A DNA stretch of 64,000 bases from Fontimonas thermophila (GTDB taxonomy: Bacteria > Pseudomonadota > Gammaproteobacteria > Nevskiales > Nevskiaceae). The stretch spans positions 148,209-212,208 of the forward strand of contig NZ_FOOC01000005.1 in NCBI RefSeq assembly GCF_900113085.1, in the 5' to 3' direction. Under the pieces are notes generated by a model. The model ran no database searches, was not told the DNA's origin, and worked only from the letters and a program-made list of their open reading frames with translations. Of this stretch, positions 8,988 through 18,852 are shown in pieces (position 1 is the first letter of the stretch; each line of letters opens with the position of its first letter). Position numbers and translations under genes: made by a program.

Positions 8988-10337
8988 ATGAGCGAACGCG
9001 ATTCTTACGAAGCCGCCTTGCGCCGCCTGCGCGAGCGCCTCGCAGGCGGCAAGATGCTGCAGATCAAGCGCGCACTGCATGCGCTCAATCCCGCCGAGAT
9101 CGCCAATCTGCTGGTCTCGCTGCCGCCTCGCGAACGCATGCTCGTCTGGGAGATGGTCAGCCCCGAGGACGACGGCGAAGTGCTGCTGCACGTACCGGAA
9201 TCCGTGCGCACCGGACTGATCCGCCAGATGGACACGGCCGAGCTGGTCAAAGCCGCCGAGGAGTTGGAGATCGACGATCTCGCCGATTTCCTCGAGCACC
9301 TGCCGGAGACGGTGACGCAGCAAGTGCTCAAAGCGCTCGATGCGGACGATCGCGCGCGCCTGGAGCGGGTGCTTGCCTACGAACCGGACACCGCCGGCGG
9401 CCTGATGAACACCGACACGGTGACCGTGCGCCCGGATGTCTCGCTCGATGTCGTACAGCGCTACCTGCGTTTGCGCGGCGAGCTGCCACCCCACACCGAC
9501 GCCTTGTTTGTGGTTGATCGCTACGGTGCCTATCTCGGCGCGCTGCCGCTTGACAAAATCCTCACGCGCGCGCCGGAAGAGCTCGTCGCCAACGTGATGG
9601 AACGAGAAACGCCCGCCATCCCGGCCGGCGAGTCCGCCCACGATGTCGCCCGCCGCTTCGAAAGCGCGGACCTGATCTCGGCACCGGTGGTCGACGCCAA
9701 GGGCGTCCTCATTGGCCGCATCACCATCGACGACGTCGTCGACGTCATCCGCTCGGAAGCCGAGCACAACATGATGTCCATGGCCGGCCTCACCGAGGAT
9801 GAGGATTTGTTCGCCCCGGTGCGCAGCGCCATGTCGCGGCGTGCAATCTGGCTCGGCATCAATCTGCTGACGGCCTTCGCCGCGGCGAGCGTGGTCGGAC
9901 GTTTTGAGTCGACGATCGCGCAGGTGACGGCACTGGCCGTATTCATGCCGATCATCGCCAGCATGGGCGGCATCGGAGGTAGCCAGACACTGACCCTGAT
10001 GATCCGTGGCCTGGCGCTGGGCCAGGTCGGCCGTGGCAATTTCCGCTTTCTCATCGGCAAAGAGATTGCGCTCGCGGCATTCAACGGCTTGCTGTGGGGA
10101 CTCGTCGTCGGCGGCGTCGCCCTGTATTTCTTCGACAATGGCCTGCTCGCACTGGTCGCCTGTCTGGCCATGCTCGTGAACCAGCTCATGGGCGCCTGCT
10201 CGGGTGTACTGGTGCCCTTGCTGCTCAAGAGGATCGGCGTTGATCCTGCGCTCGCCGGCTCGGTCGTACTGACCACCGTCACCGACGTGGTTGGTTTTTT
10301 CGCGCTGCTCGGCCTGGGAACGCTCATTCTTCTGTGA
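8988..10337 (+). CDS. mgtE: Magnesium transporter MgtE
   Basis: A 449-residue inner-membrane Mg2+ channel. In order it has the cytosolic MgtE N domain (superhelical, about 10-130), paired CBS domains about 130-255, and five membrane segments in the last 170 residues with the signature GGIGGSQTLTLMIRG. It follows ptsI by 61 bases, a placement also seen in other bacteria with this PTS cluster. The leader is too short for an M-box riboswitch. Confidence 0.96.
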   Translation: MSERDSYEAALRRLRERLAGGKMLQIKRALHALNPAEIANLLVSLPPRERMLVWEMVSPEDDGEVLLHVPESVRTGLIRQMDTAELVKAAEELEIDDLADFLEHLPETVTQQVLKALDADDRARLERVLAYEPDTAGGLMNTDTVTVRPDVSLDVVQRYLRLRGELPPHTDALFVVDRYGAYLGALPLDKILTRAPEELVANVMERETPAIPAGESAHDVARRFESADLISAPVVDAKGVLIGRITIDDVVDVIRSEAEHNMMSMAGLTEDEDLFAPVRSAMSRRAIWLGINLLTAFAAASVVGRFESTIAQVTALAVFMPIIASMGGIGGSQTLTLMIRGLALGQVGRGNFRFLIGKEIALAAFNGLLWGLVVGGVALYFFDNGLLALVACLAMLVNQLMGACSGVLVPLLLKRIGVDPALAGSVVLTTVTDVVGFFALLGLGTLILL

Positions 10338-10361
10338 TACGACCTGGATCAACGGAACTGA

Positions 10362-10820
10362 TCACGCCAACCGGCTGACGATGCGGATCCGCGCGGTGAG
10401 GGTGCGGTGCACGGGGCATTTGTCGGCGATTTCGAGCAACCGTGCACGTTGCTCTTCGCTGAGCGGCCCTTCGAGCGTGATTACGCGCTCGATCTCGTCG
10501 ACCTTGCCATCCCGCGTTTCACATTCGGCGCAATCCGCGGCGTGGACCTTGCGATGGCGCAGCATCACACCGACTCGTTCGAGCGGCAGACGTTTGCGCT
10601 CGGCGTACATGCGCAAGGTCATGCTCGTGCAGCTACCGAGCGCGGCGAGCAGGTATTCATACGGATTGGGGCCACGGTTGCTGCCGCCTGCATCTTCTGG
10701 CTCGTCGGCGAATGCCAGGTGCACACCCATGCGCACGTGCTGTACGTAGGAACCGACACTCGCCTCGTAAACGGCAACGTGGCCCTGTGGTTGCTGCGGG
10801 GGAATCTCCGTCATGCTCAT
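10362..10820 (-). CDS. OsmC family protein (YhfA-like)
   Basis: A 152-residue OsmC/Ohr-fold protein, a family of thiol-dependent peroxide reductases and relatives. The two conserved cysteines are in [14 protein letters not shown] and DKCPVHRTL, and [12 protein letters not shown] is an additional cysteine-rich insert. The start ATG at 10820 overlaps the stop of the upstream GDYXXLXY gene (ATGA); 10814 is an alternative. It ends 24 bases from mgtE, which converges on it. A second OsmC gene is at 19.8 kb. Confidence 0.9.
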   Translation of the reverse strand: MSMTEIPPQQPQGHVAVYEASVGSYVQHVRMGVHLAFADEPEDAGGSNRGPNPYEYLLAALGSCTSMTLRMYAERKRLPLERVGVMLRHRKVHAADCAECETRDGKVDEIERVITLEGPLSEEQRARLLEIADKCPVHRTLTARIRIVSRLA

Positions 10821-11407
10821 CGCGTATCTCCAGTCTCCACGGAATGCCGAGCACGCAGCCACGCGCTGACGGGGCGATGGTCGATGTACAACTCCTCGAT
10901 CAGCGCATCGCCGTTACGCACGCGCACCACCGCATGGCTGTGGGCATCAGCCTCGCTATGCGAACGGTCGGCCTGCGCATGGGCCTGCTCCACGGCCCGA
11001 GTACGGGACTCATCGAGGTAATAGCGGTCGAACGGCAGTCGCAGGCCGATCTCCTCATCGCCGATCCATTCCACCCGCACTGGCAGATAGTCGCCATGAA
11101 CGGGCGGCGTCGGCAAAGGCAAGCCGAGCCGGGCGTATCCATCCTCGCCGACGAGAATCGGCGCATACAAGCGCTCGCCTGTCGCAAAGCGATGTCCGCC
11201 TGCGCGCAGCTTCACACGCGCCGCCTCGAAATCGAGCGCGATGTACCGTCCACGGAATGGATCGAGCGGATCGATCGGCATGGTACGGAAACGGTAAACG
11301 GACCCTTGCGCCAATGTGATCTGTGCGCGCTGCATCAACCAGACCGGCACCGCCCATTGGATGGCGCACACCACAGCCAATGCCACGAGCAGGATCTTCG
11401 TGTTCAT
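10817..11407 (-). CDS. GDYXXLXY domain-containing membrane-anchored protein
   Basis: A 196-residue protein with one N-terminal membrane segment and a periplasmic-type domain holding the pattern [10 protein letters not shown] and, further on, [19 protein letters not shown] proteins are regularly encoded beside DUF2157 membrane proteins, as here. Their function is unknown. The ATG at 11407 overlaps the DUF2157 stop and its own stop overlaps the OsmC start, so the three genes form a tightly coupled unit. Confidence 0.85.
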   Translation of the reverse strand: MNTKILLVALAVVCAIQWAVPVWLMQRAQITLAQGSVYRFRTMPIDPLDPFRGRYIALDFEAARVKLRAGGHRFATGERLYAPILVGEDGYARLGLPLPTPPVHGDYLPVRVEWIGDEEIGLRLPFDRYYLDESRTRAVEQAHAQADRSHSEADAHSHAVVRVRNGDALIEELYIDHRPVSAWLRARHSVETGDTR

Positions 11408-12678
11408 CCCTGCATCCTGCGCCGCAACCATAGTGTGGCCACCGTGAAAAACATGCCGGTGACGACGAAAGCGATTCCGCGTGCGGTGAACGACCACTCG
11501 GCATCGACGAAGCGCAGCAAGACGAGCAGCGCGATCAATACGAGCCCGCGTGTCGCAAGTCCGGCATCGCGATGACGCACGCCGGCGCGGAATGTGCCCA
11601 ATCCGAGCACGAGCAGGTACGCACTCAGCAGTGCTGCCAGTGCCATGGCCGGCGCACGGCTGTCGATCGGAGCAGCCAGGGCCATGACCACGGCCGGGAA
11701 CGCCTGCATCGCCGCCAGCCAATGGCCGCGCCGCCATGCCCGAAAGCTCAACACCACCAGCCACGCAAGCCCGGCCGTGAGCAAAGCCCAGACCATCGGC
11801 AATTGCTGTGGACGCAGATACCAAGACCAGCCGCGCCAGATTTCCGGGAAACTACCGACCAGCGCAGCAACGGCGACGGCGCCACCCCCATAGAGAACCA
11901 GAGGCCGGCGCCAAAGCGGCGCGCGTGTTTCGCGCAGTGCTTCGAGCATCACCAGGATCGCACCGGCTTCGGCGAGCCACCATAGAACGAGCCGCGGGAC
12001 ATTCGGAAAACCGGCGAGAATCGCAGCGAAGAACGCCGGAATCAGCACCGCGTTCAGCGCGACACTGCGCAGGCCGTCGGCATCGCGCCGCATCACGTGC
12101 CCTGCATGGGGCAGCAGCAATGCGAACAAAACAAGGACCATCCACACCGGCGCCTCGGGGTCGGGCATCACGTACGCCCACGCCGTAAAAGCACCGGCGC
12201 ACAGCATCGCTGCAAGGCTGGCATCGAGGATGTATACCAGTGGCAGGGTCGCCAGCGCGCAGGTCAGCAGGAACCGGTCGAGATCGCCGGCAAAGTGATA
12301 GACCTGACCTACCAGCGCGAGTGCTGCCGCGAAGGCCAGCGCAGTGAACGCTGCGCTGGCCTCGCGCCAGGCGCGCGACAATGGCGCTTCGAGCACCGTC
12401 CAGACGCACGCGAGCTGACCCCACAACAGCGGCGTCAAGGCCAGCCCCAGGCGCGTGGATCGTGGCCAGTCGTCCCAGTTGTGCGCAACCAGCAGTATGC
12501 TGCCCAGGCCGATCAGCAAGCCGCCGAGCACCGGGAACAGCACGCGCCCCCAACGATTGCGTCCGTCCGCACGAGCCGCATAATGCGCGCGCAGCCGCTC
12601 GGCCGCAGCAGCATCGAGGACACCCGAGGCGACCAGGTGCGGCAGCTCACGCAACAACCAATCGCTGTGGGTCTTCAT
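11404..12678 (-). CDS. DUF2157 domain-containing multi-pass membrane protein
   Basis: A 424-residue protein with a cytosolic N-terminal segment (LLRELPHLVASGVLDAAAAERLRAHY) followed by about twelve hydrophobic segments. The N-terminus through GLLIGLGSILLVAHNWDDW matches DUF2157. The start at 12678 (MKTHSDW) is preferred; 12720 is an in-frame upstream alternative without family similarity. First gene of a three-gene coupled set with GDYXXLXY and OsmC. Function unknown. Confidence 0.87.
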   Translation of the reverse strand: MKTHSDWLLRELPHLVASGVLDAAAAERLRAHYAARADGRNRWGRVLFPVLGGLLIGLGSILLVAHNWDDWPRSTRLGLALTPLLWGQLACVWTVLEAPLSRAWREASAAFTALAFAAALALVGQVYHFAGDLDRFLLTCALATLPLVYILDASLAAMLCAGAFTAWAYVMPDPEAPVWMVLVLFALLLPHAGHVMRRDADGLRSVALNAVLIPAFFAAILAGFPNVPRLVLWWLAEAGAILVMLEALRETRAPLWRRPLVLYGGGAVAVAALVGSFPEIWRGWSWYLRPQQLPMVWALLTAGLAWLVVLSFRAWRRGHWLAAMQAFPAVVMALAAPIDSRAPAMALAALLSAYLLVLGLGTFRAGVRHRDAGLATRGLVLIALLVLLRFVDAEWSFTARGIAFVVTGMFFTVATLWLRRRMQG

Positions 12679-12954
12679 CGGGCCTGCGCACTGCTCGATC
12701 CGATGCCGTCCGTGCAGCAAAGCGACAGGCCGGAAATCGCGGACAGCGGGTCATGGTTGCGCAATGCAGATCTGCTGGAATCCATGAGCGGGCAAAATGC
12801 CTGGGGAACCTCTCCGGTCAATTCCATCATGTCCGGCGCTGCGGCTCAAAATTGCGCAGCAAGACCGGGGAACCTGCGGCGCGCATGAACAGCCCGCCCG
12901 GAAAAATCTCCAGGCAGGGCGTCTGTGGCGCGGGTGTCGCGCGCCTCGCCGCCG

Positions 12955-13425
12955 TCAGGCCCGGTGGTAAGGATGGTTTGCGAGCAGGCTCCAGGCGCGA
13001 AACAGCTGCTCGGCCACGAGCACCCGCACCAGCGCGTGTGGCAGGGTGAGCCGCGACAGACTCCAGCGCTGATCGACACGCGCCAATACCTCCGGCGCGT
13101 GACCGTCGGGCCCACCGATGAGGAAACAGACATCGCGCCCGGATTGCATCCAGTCCGCGAGCGACCGTGACCATTCGATGCTGTCGAGCATGCGGCCGCG
13201 CTCGTCGAGCGCGATGATTTGTGCATCGCGCGGCAAGGCCTTGAGCATCCGCTCACCCTCCTGCTGCCGGGCGCGGGCGAGATCCGTGTGATTGCCGCGC
13301 GGCGCCGCGGGAATCTCCACCAGTTGCAAGCGGCACTCGTGCGGCAACCGGGCGGCATACTCGGCATACGCGGCATCCACCCAGGCCGGCATGCGTGTGC
13401 CGACGGCGATCAGGTGGATCCGCAT
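12955..13425 (-). CDS. rlmH: 23S rRNA (pseudouridine-1915-N3)-methyltransferase RlmH
   Basis: RlmH is a SPOUT methyltransferase that modifies pseudouridine 1915 of 23S rRNA on assembled 70S ribosomes. The 156 residues match the family length. Motifs are LIAVGTRMPAW at the N-terminus, IALDERG, the knotted SAM site FLIGGPDGH, and the C-terminal LFRAWSLLANHPYHRA. It lies six bases after rsfS, the standard nadD-rsfS-rlmH order. The 276 bases on its downstream side hold no recognisable gene. Confidence 0.97.
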   Translation of the reverse strand: MRIHLIAVGTRMPAWVDAAYAEYAARLPHECRLQLVEIPAAPRGNHTDLARARQQEGERMLKALPRDAQIIALDERGRMLDSIEWSRSLADWMQSGRDVCFLIGGPDGHAPEVLARVDQRWSLSRLTLPHALVRVLVAEQLFRAWSLLANHPYHRA

Positions 13426-13431
13426 GCGCGC

Positions 13432-13953
13432 CTAGTGTGCGGGCTTCCTGGCCGCGGTCTTGCTCTGCGTCCTCTTGGCTGTCGGCTTCTTCGCAGCGGT
13501 TTTCCTCACGGCGGTTTTCTTCGTCGCCGGACTGCGGCTCGCCGTTTTCCTGGCCGCAACGGTCTTGCCGGATGACGGCTGCGGCTGCGCCTGTGCATCA
13601 GCGGCCGTCGTGGGCTCTTCGACCGTCCACAGTTTTTCGAGCTGGTAGAAGGCGCGCGGCTGTGCCTGCATCACGTGCACGACGACACTGCCCAGATCGA
13701 CGAGCACCCACTCCCCGGCCTCCTCACCCTCGATCCCCAGCGGCCGATGACCGGCCTTCTTCGCGTCCTCGGCGACATTCTGCGCCAAAGCCTTGACATG
13801 ACGGTTGGACGTGCCGGTGCAGATGATCATGGTATCGGTCACCGTGGTCAGCTTCTGCACATCGAGGACCTTGATGTCCTGCCCCTTGAGATCCTCCAGC
13901 GCATCGACCGCGATTTTTGCGAGCTTCGGGAGTTTAGTGCGTGGGTGTGGCAT
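13432..13953 (-). CDS. rsfS: Ribosome silencing factor RsfS with a long basic C-terminal tail
   Basis: RsfS binds ribosomal protein L14 and blocks subunit joining during starvation. The core, residues 1-113, carries TDTMIICTGTSNRHVKALAQ and EWVLVDLGSVVVHVM. The protein is 173 residues against about 105-120 for most homologues. Residues 115-173 are a Lys/Ala/Thr-rich tail (KKTAVRKTAAKK) resembling histone H1-like proteins. It overlaps nadD by 20 bases and precedes rlmH by six. Confidence 0.95.
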   Translation of the reverse strand: MPHPRTKLPKLAKIAVDALEDLKGQDIKVLDVQKLTTVTDTMIICTGTSNRHVKALAQNVAEDAKKAGHRPLGIEGEEAGEWVLVDLGSVVVHVMQAQPRAFYQLEKLWTVEEPTTAADAQAQPQPSSGKTVAARKTASRSPATKKTAVRKTAAKKPTAKRTQSKTAARKPAH

Positions 13954-14602
13954 CGTCGTCCTGAATCAGTGCCGCGACGTCGGCGGCGGTCATGGCATCG
14001 AGTATGGCATCCGGAACCAGTCCGCGCACCGAATGGCCGGCGCGCAGCAGTCGCCGGATACGGGTGGAGGAAATATCCAGCATCGGTACTTCGAACTGAA
14101 ACCAGCGGCCTTTGCGGCTCTGCATGAGCGCGCCGATGTCATCGGCGCGCCGCGCCGCAAGCAGCGCACAGGTTTCCACGGATGGCTCCAAGAGTGAACC
14201 GGGCCGCGAAACCACCGCCAGATGCGCAAGCTCCAAGAGCTCAGTCCAGCGATACCAAGTGTGCAGATGCTGGAATGCATCGCTGCCCATCAGCAGCACC
14301 AACACCGCCTGCGGGAACTGCGCACGCAGCTCGACAAGTGTATCCACCGTGTACGAGGGACCATCGCGCCGGATCTCGCGATCATCGGCAATGAGCCCGC
14401 GTTCGCGGCGGATGGCGAGCTTGATCCACTCGAGCCGCCGCGCCGGCAAGACGTGCGAATCCGGCCGGTGCGGCGGGTGCGCGGTCGGGATCAGGCGTAC
14501 CTGGTCGAGTGCGAGCCGCTCGCGCGCCTCGATCGCGAGCCGCAAATGGCCGTTGTGAAACGGTGCGAAAGCACCACCGAATACGCCCACGGCCCTGGCC
14601 AT
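13934..14602 (-). CDS. nadD: Nicotinate-nucleotide adenylyltransferase
   Basis: NadD forms deamido-NAD from nicotinate mononucleotide and ATP in NAD synthesis. The 222-residue product has the nucleotidyltransferase motif GGAFAPFHNGHL at the N-terminus, where FAP replaces the more usual FDP, and the C-terminal ISSTRIRRLLRAG. Its end overlaps the start of rsfS by 20 bases. The gene is 107 bases downstream of proA. Confidence 0.96.
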   Translation of the reverse strand: MARAVGVFGGAFAPFHNGHLRLAIEARERLALDQVRLIPTAHPPHRPDSHVLPARRLEWIKLAIRRERGLIADDREIRRDGPSYTVDTLVELRAQFPQAVLVLLMGSDAFQHLHTWYRWTELLELAHLAVVSRPGSLLEPSVETCALLAARRADDIGALMQSRKGRWFQFEVPMLDISSTRIRRLLRAGHSVRGLVPDAILDAMTAADVAALIQDDDATPTH

Positions 14603-14709
14603 CGGCTAAAACCGCCATTGGCTCGCCGGCACGCGCACCACGCCCTGCCCCCGCGCATGCAGCGTTTGCGCGCCGGCCACAGACCGCAACCCGCAGACCG
14701 GTAGTACCC

Positions 14710-15999
14710 TCACCGCACGTGTCCGTCGCCGAGCACGATCCATTTCATCGTCGTCAGCCCCTCCAGACCCACCGGGCCGCGGGCATGGAATTTGTCGGTG
14801 CTGATGCCGATCTCCGCACCCAGACCGTACTCGTAGCCGTCGGCAAAGCGCGTCGAAGCATTGACCATCACCGAGCTGGAATCCACCTCGCGCAAGAAAC
14901 GCCGCACCTTGCTGTAGTTCTCGGTGACGATCGCATCGGTGTGGTGCGAACCGTAGGTCTCGATGTGCTCGATGGCCGCGTCGATCCCATCGACGATGCG
15001 GATCGACAGAATCGGCGCGAGGTACTCCGTGCGCCAGTCTTCCTCGGTGGCCGGCCGGGCCTCGCTGATCAGTTGACGCGTCGCCGGACAGCCGCGCAGT
15101 TCGACGCCGGCCTCGGCGTAGATGCGGGCCAGCTCGGGCAGCACGCGCGCGGCGATCGCCTTGTCCACGAGCAGCGTCTCCATCGTGTTGCAGGTACCGT
15201 AGCGCTGCGTCTTGGCATTGACCGCCACCGCAATGGCTTTGTCGATGTCCGCCTCGCCATCGATGTAGACGTGGCAAATCCCATCCAGGTGCTTGATCAC
15301 CGGCACCTTGGCGGACTCGCTGACCGCAGCGACCAGGCCCTTGCCGCCGCGCGGGATGACGACGTCGATGTACTCGGGCATCGCCACCATCTCGCTGACG
15401 GTGCGCCGGTCGGTGATGTCGAGCACCTGCACGGCGTCACGCGGCAGGCCCGCGTCGGTGAGCGCGCGCTCGATGCAGCGGCCGATCGCGAGATTCGAAC
15501 GCAGCGCTTCCGACCCCCCGCGCAGGATCGCGGCGTTGCCGGATTTCAGGCATAGCGCGGCGGCGTCGGCGGTCACGTTCGGCCGCGACTCATAAATGAT
15601 GCCGATGACGCCCAGTGGCACACGCATGCGCCCGACCTGGATACCGGACGGGCGTTGCTTGAGGTCGTGCAACTCGCCCACCGGATCCGGCAGGTTCGCG
15701 ACCTGACGCACGCCGTCGGCCATCGCGGCGATGCGGTCGGCGTTGAGCTCGAGGCGGTCGAGCATGGCCTCGTCGAGCTTCGCCGAGCGGCCATCGCGCA
15801 GATCCGCGGCGTTGGCCGCAAGAATCGCACTGGATTCTTCGATGAGGATATTGGCGAGTGAAAACAGGGCCGCGTTCTTGGTACCCGTGTCGGCACGCGC
15901 CATCGCGCGCGCAGCGGCACGTGCCCTCTCGCCGCGCTCGCGCATGTACGCAGCGATACCGTCGGCCTTGCCCTTGCTGTCTTTCTTGGAGGACGTCAT
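14710..15999 (-). CDS. proA: Glutamate-5-semialdehyde dehydrogenase (gamma-glutamyl phosphate reductase)
   Basis: ProA reduces gamma-glutamyl phosphate with NADPH in the second step of proline synthesis. The 429-residue length is normal. The catalytic cysteine is in [14 protein letters not shown]; other marks are [20 protein letters not shown] and [16 protein letters not shown] near the C-terminus. The ATG overlaps the holA stop (ATGA). Its partner proB is not in the window. Confidence 0.97.
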   Translation of the reverse strand: MTSSKKDSKGKADGIAAYMRERGERARAAARAMARADTGTKNAALFSLANILIEESSAILAANAADLRDGRSAKLDEAMLDRLELNADRIAAMADGVRQVANLPDPVGELHDLKQRPSGIQVGRMRVPLGVIGIIYESRPNVTADAAALCLKSGNAAILRGGSEALRSNLAIGRCIERALTDAGLPRDAVQVLDITDRRTVSEMVAMPEYIDVVIPRGGKGLVAAVSESAKVPVIKHLDGICHVYIDGEADIDKAIAVAVNAKTQRYGTCNTMETLLVDKAIAARVLPELARIYAEAGVELRGCPATRQLISEARPATEEDWRTEYLAPILSIRIVDGIDAAIEHIETYGSHHTDAIVTENYSKVRRFLREVDSSSVMVNASTRFADGYEYGLGAEIGISTDKFHARGPVGLEGLTTMKWIVLGDGHVR

Positions 16000-17063
16000 C
16001 CAGATTGTCGGGGAGCCGCCCCGCTGGCGGCGAGGGTCAATGTTAGCAATTCTTCCCAGGCAGCGGCCTCCTGCCCAGTCTTGACCAGACGGTCGATGCG
16101 CGATGCGCGGCGTAGCCAGCCGAACGCCTCGCCAGGCCGGACGCGCGCCAACGCGCGCTGATAGCGCGCCTGCTGGAAACGGCGGATACCGGCGGCCTCA
16201 CACGCCGCAACCGCGTCGCGTGAGCGCGCATAGATCAGCGCAGCGCGGATCAACTGGCGCAGGCTCCACATCACCGCACCGAGGATCTCCAGTGGTGCAA
16301 CGCCCTCTTCGCGCAGCCGCGCCAGACTGCGCACGGCAGCAGCGGCATCGCCGTCGAGAATCCGGTCGTTGAGATCGAACGCCTCGAACCGGGCACTGTC
16401 GGCGACCGCCTGCGCGAGATCGGCAACGCTGACATGGCGGTTGGGAAACAGCAGCGCGAGCTTGGCTATGTCCTGCGCTGCGGCAAGCAGATTGCCTTCC
16501 GTGCGCTCGGCGAGCACTTTGAGCGCATCGGGGTCGAGCTGCACATTGGCCGCGCGCAAACGCTGCTGCAACCACGGGATCAGTTCCGGTCCCTTCACCG
16601 GCCAAGCATAGACGCTGGCACCGACGCGCTCGATCGCCTTGTACCACGCGGCCTCGCGCGCGCGGCTGTCGAGGGCGCCACAAACGACCAGCAGGAGCAC
16701 ATCCGGCACTGGTTGCTGGGCCAGACGCAGCAGGACATTGCGCCCCGTTTCATCCGGGCCATTCGGCGCACGCACCTCGACGATCCGCCGGCTCGAAAAC
16801 AGCGACAGGCTGGCACAACTGTCGATGAGGCGTTGCCAGTCGAATCCGCGCTCGACATCGAGCACCTCGCGCTCGCCGTACCCTTGCGCACGCGCTTTGG
16901 CGCGGATCGCATCCAGGGTTTCCTGGATCAGCAATGGTTCCTCGCCGGCGACGACGTAAATCGGCGCGAGCTGCTCGGCCAGATGCGCCTCGATGTGTTG
17001 CGGCTTGAGCTGCACGGCATGCAAACCAGGGGGGACGTCGGCGCATTCTAGCGGCGAAACCAC
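15996..17063 (-). CDS. holA: DNA polymerase III subunit delta
   Basis: The delta subunit of the clamp loader opens the beta clamp. The roughly 355-residue protein has the expected start of the fold ([22 protein letters not shown]) and the central [17 protein letters not shown] segment. The start is uncertain: the longest form begins at a GTG at 17063, and a second GTG at 17015 gives the more typical QLKP N-terminus. The stop overlaps proA. The usual upstream lptE is absent; coq7 diverges there. Confidence 0.93.
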   Translation of the reverse strand: MVSPLECADVPPGLHAVQLKPQHIEAHLAEQLAPIYVVAGEEPLLIQETLDAIRAKARAQGYGEREVLDVERGFDWQRLIDSCASLSLFSSRRIVEVRAPNGPDETGRNVLLRLAQQPVPDVLLLVVCGALDSRAREAAWYKAIERVGASVYAWPVKGPELIPWLQQRLRAANVQLDPDALKVLAERTEGNLLAAAQDIAKLALLFPNRHVSVADLAQAVADSARFEAFDLNDRILDGDAAAAVRSLARLREEGVAPLEILGAVMWSLRQLIRAALIYARSRDAVAACEAAGIRRFQQARYQRALARVRPGEAFGWLRRASRIDRLVKTGQEAAAWEELLTLTLAASGAAPRQSG

Positions 17064-17158
17064 TGACCGATTCCAGCGGCGAGGCTGGCGTCGTTATGCA
17101 AAACGAAACGCGGGTATGGGCATGGGCGGACCGGCCGGAGGTCTCCTAGAATGGCGGC

Positions 17159-17803
17159 ATGGACCGCGTGCTTTCCCACACCGATCGTCTGCTCGCCGCG
17201 CTCGGTCGCAGGCTGGCACGGCTCGCCGAAACCGCCGGATCTTCTGCCGGACGCGAGAACCCGGCCCCGGCCGGCCCCGACGCGCCGCTCGACGCAGCGA
17301 CACGCCGGCACATCGCCGGCCTGATGCGCGTCAACCACGCCGGCGAAGTCGCAGCCCAGGCGCTGTATCACGGCCAGGCCTTCGTCGCGCGCAGCGAACG
17401 GACCCGTGCGCATCTGCTCGCCGCCGCGCGTGAGGAACAGGATCATCTGCGCTGGTGCGAGGAACGCCTGCGCGAGCTCGGCGATCGTCCAAGCCGGCTG
17501 CAACCGCTGTGGTATGCCGGCTCGTTCGTGATCGGCGCTGCCGCCGGCCTTGCCGGCGACCACTGGAGCCTGGGCTTCATCGATGAAACCGAGCGTCAGG
17601 TCAGCGAGCACCTGAGCGAACACCTCGCGCAACTGCCACCGCAGGACACCAAAAGCCGGGCGATCCTCGAACGCATGCGCGCCGACGAAGAACGCCATGG
17701 TCGCGACGCACGCGAAGCCGGTGGACGGGCGTTGCCGGTACCCGTGCGTGGGCTGATGCGCCAGATCGCGCGGGTGATGAAATTCGGCGCCTACCGTCTC
17801 TGA
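17159..17803 (+). CDS. coq7: 2-polyprenyl-3-methyl-6-methoxy-1,4-benzoquinone monooxygenase (Coq7/UbiF type)
   Basis: Coq7 is a di-iron hydroxylase for the penultimate step of ubiquinone synthesis. The 214-residue product shows iron-ligand motifs NHAGEVAAQ, EEQDHLRWCEE and EERHGRDAREAGG. About 45 N-terminal residues precede the catalytic core and contain a low-complexity RENPAPAGPDAP linker. It diverges from holA with 95 bases between and converges on the CDF gene. It indicates aerobic ubiquinone-based respiration. Confidence 0.95.
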   Translation: MDRVLSHTDRLLAALGRRLARLAETAGSSAGRENPAPAGPDAPLDAATRRHIAGLMRVNHAGEVAAQALYHGQAFVARSERTRAHLLAAAREEQDHLRWCEERLRELGDRPSRLQPLWYAGSFVIGAAAGLAGDHWSLGFIDETERQVSEHLSEHLAQLPPQDTKSRAILERMRADEERHGRDAREAGGRALPVPVRGLMRQIARVMKFGAYRL

Positions 17804-17827
17804 GTCCGTCGCGCCCGGCGATGTGGT

Positions 17828-18751
17828 TTACGGATGGCCGTGATGATCGTCCGCGCAGACGCCGCGTTCGGTCTGCACGGTGACGTGGGTGACGCGGTAA
17901 TGGGTGCGCACCCAGGCCTTGATCTCGCGCACGACGCGATCGTCGTCGGCGTCTTCGCTGAGCACCGCGTGCAGCGTCATCAGCGAGCGCTCCGGCGTGA
18001 GCATCCAGTGATGGACGTGATGGATGCCAACCACGCCGGATACGGCCTGCGGTAGCTGCTGGGCAAACTGCACCGCATCGAATCCCTCCGGCGTGCCTTC
18101 GAGCAGTACATGCGCCGACTCGCGCACCAGGCGCCAGGCGCTGCGCAAGATCAGCAGCGCAACCAGCAGCGACAGCAGCGGATCGATCGGTGTCCATCCC
18201 GTTGCGAGGATCACCAGTGCCGCGATCAGTGCGGCCACCGAGCCCAGCAAATCGCCGGCCACATGCAACAGCGCGCCGCGCAGGTTGAGGTCGGTGTGCG
18301 CGCCGCCGCGCAGGATCAGCAAAACGCCGACGTTGACCGCCAAACCCATCGCCGCCACGGCGAGCATCACCGGCGCCTGGATCGCTGGCGGCGCAAACAG
18401 ACGCTGCACCGCCTCGACTGCGATCCAGACGACGACGAGCAGCAGCGCCAGGCCGTTGACGAAAGCCACCAGCACCGGCATCCGGTGGTAGCCATACGAA
18501 CGCTGCGCGTCCGCAGGGCGGCGTCCCTGGATCTGCGCCCACAACGCCAGCGCCAGAGCGAGCGCATCGGTCAGCATGTGCCCGGCATCGGCGATCAGTG
18601 CCAACGAACCGGACCACAAGCCGCCGGCGAGCTCGGCCAGCATGAAACCCGCGGTCAGCAGCAGCGCAAGCCGCAGGCGGCGGCTGCCCCCGTCGTGGGC
18701 GTGGCCGTGGGCGGAGTGACCGTGAAAATGGCCGTGGGGATGATCGTGCAC
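17828..18751 (-). CDS. Cation diffusion facilitator family exporter (CzcD/ZitB-like)
   Basis: A 307-residue inner-membrane metal/proton antiporter with six membrane segments. The cytosolic N-terminus is His-rich (HPHGHFHGHSAHGHAHD), typical of Zn/Co exporters. Metal-site motifs are LIADAGHMLTDA in TM2 and LLHVAGDLLGS in TM5, so both carry the H-x3-D pattern. The C-terminal cytosolic domain ends GVCADDHHGHP, again His-rich. Substrate is most likely zinc, cobalt or cadmium; this cannot be settled from sequence. Confidence 0.93.
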   Translation of the reverse strand: MHDHPHGHFHGHSAHGHAHDGGSRRLRLALLLTAGFMLAELAGGLWSGSLALIADAGHMLTDALALALALWAQIQGRRPADAQRSYGYHRMPVLVAFVNGLALLLVVVWIAVEAVQRLFAPPAIQAPVMLAVAAMGLAVNVGVLLILRGGAHTDLNLRGALLHVAGDLLGSVAALIAALVILATGWTPIDPLLSLLVALLILRSAWRLVRESAHVLLEGTPEGFDAVQFAQQLPQAVSGVVGIHHVHHWMLTPERSLMTLHAVLSEDADDDRVVREIKAWVRTHYRVTHVTVQTERGVCADDHHGHP

Positions 18752-18852
18752 GGTGAAACCGGGTGTCGGTCCGGATCCCAGCTTAGCGCGCCCTCATTCC
18801 GGCGAGAAAACGGGCAGTCCCGGCCGCCCGTCCCTGCCACTCGCGCACCGCA

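Noticed and set aside
8955..10352. 465-codon minus-strand open frame opposite mgtE
   Set aside because: Complement of a well-supported mgtE; no recognisable domain.
12679..12954. A gene downstream of rlmH
   Set aside because: Only weak shadow frames in the 276-base gap; no ribosome site or family pattern.
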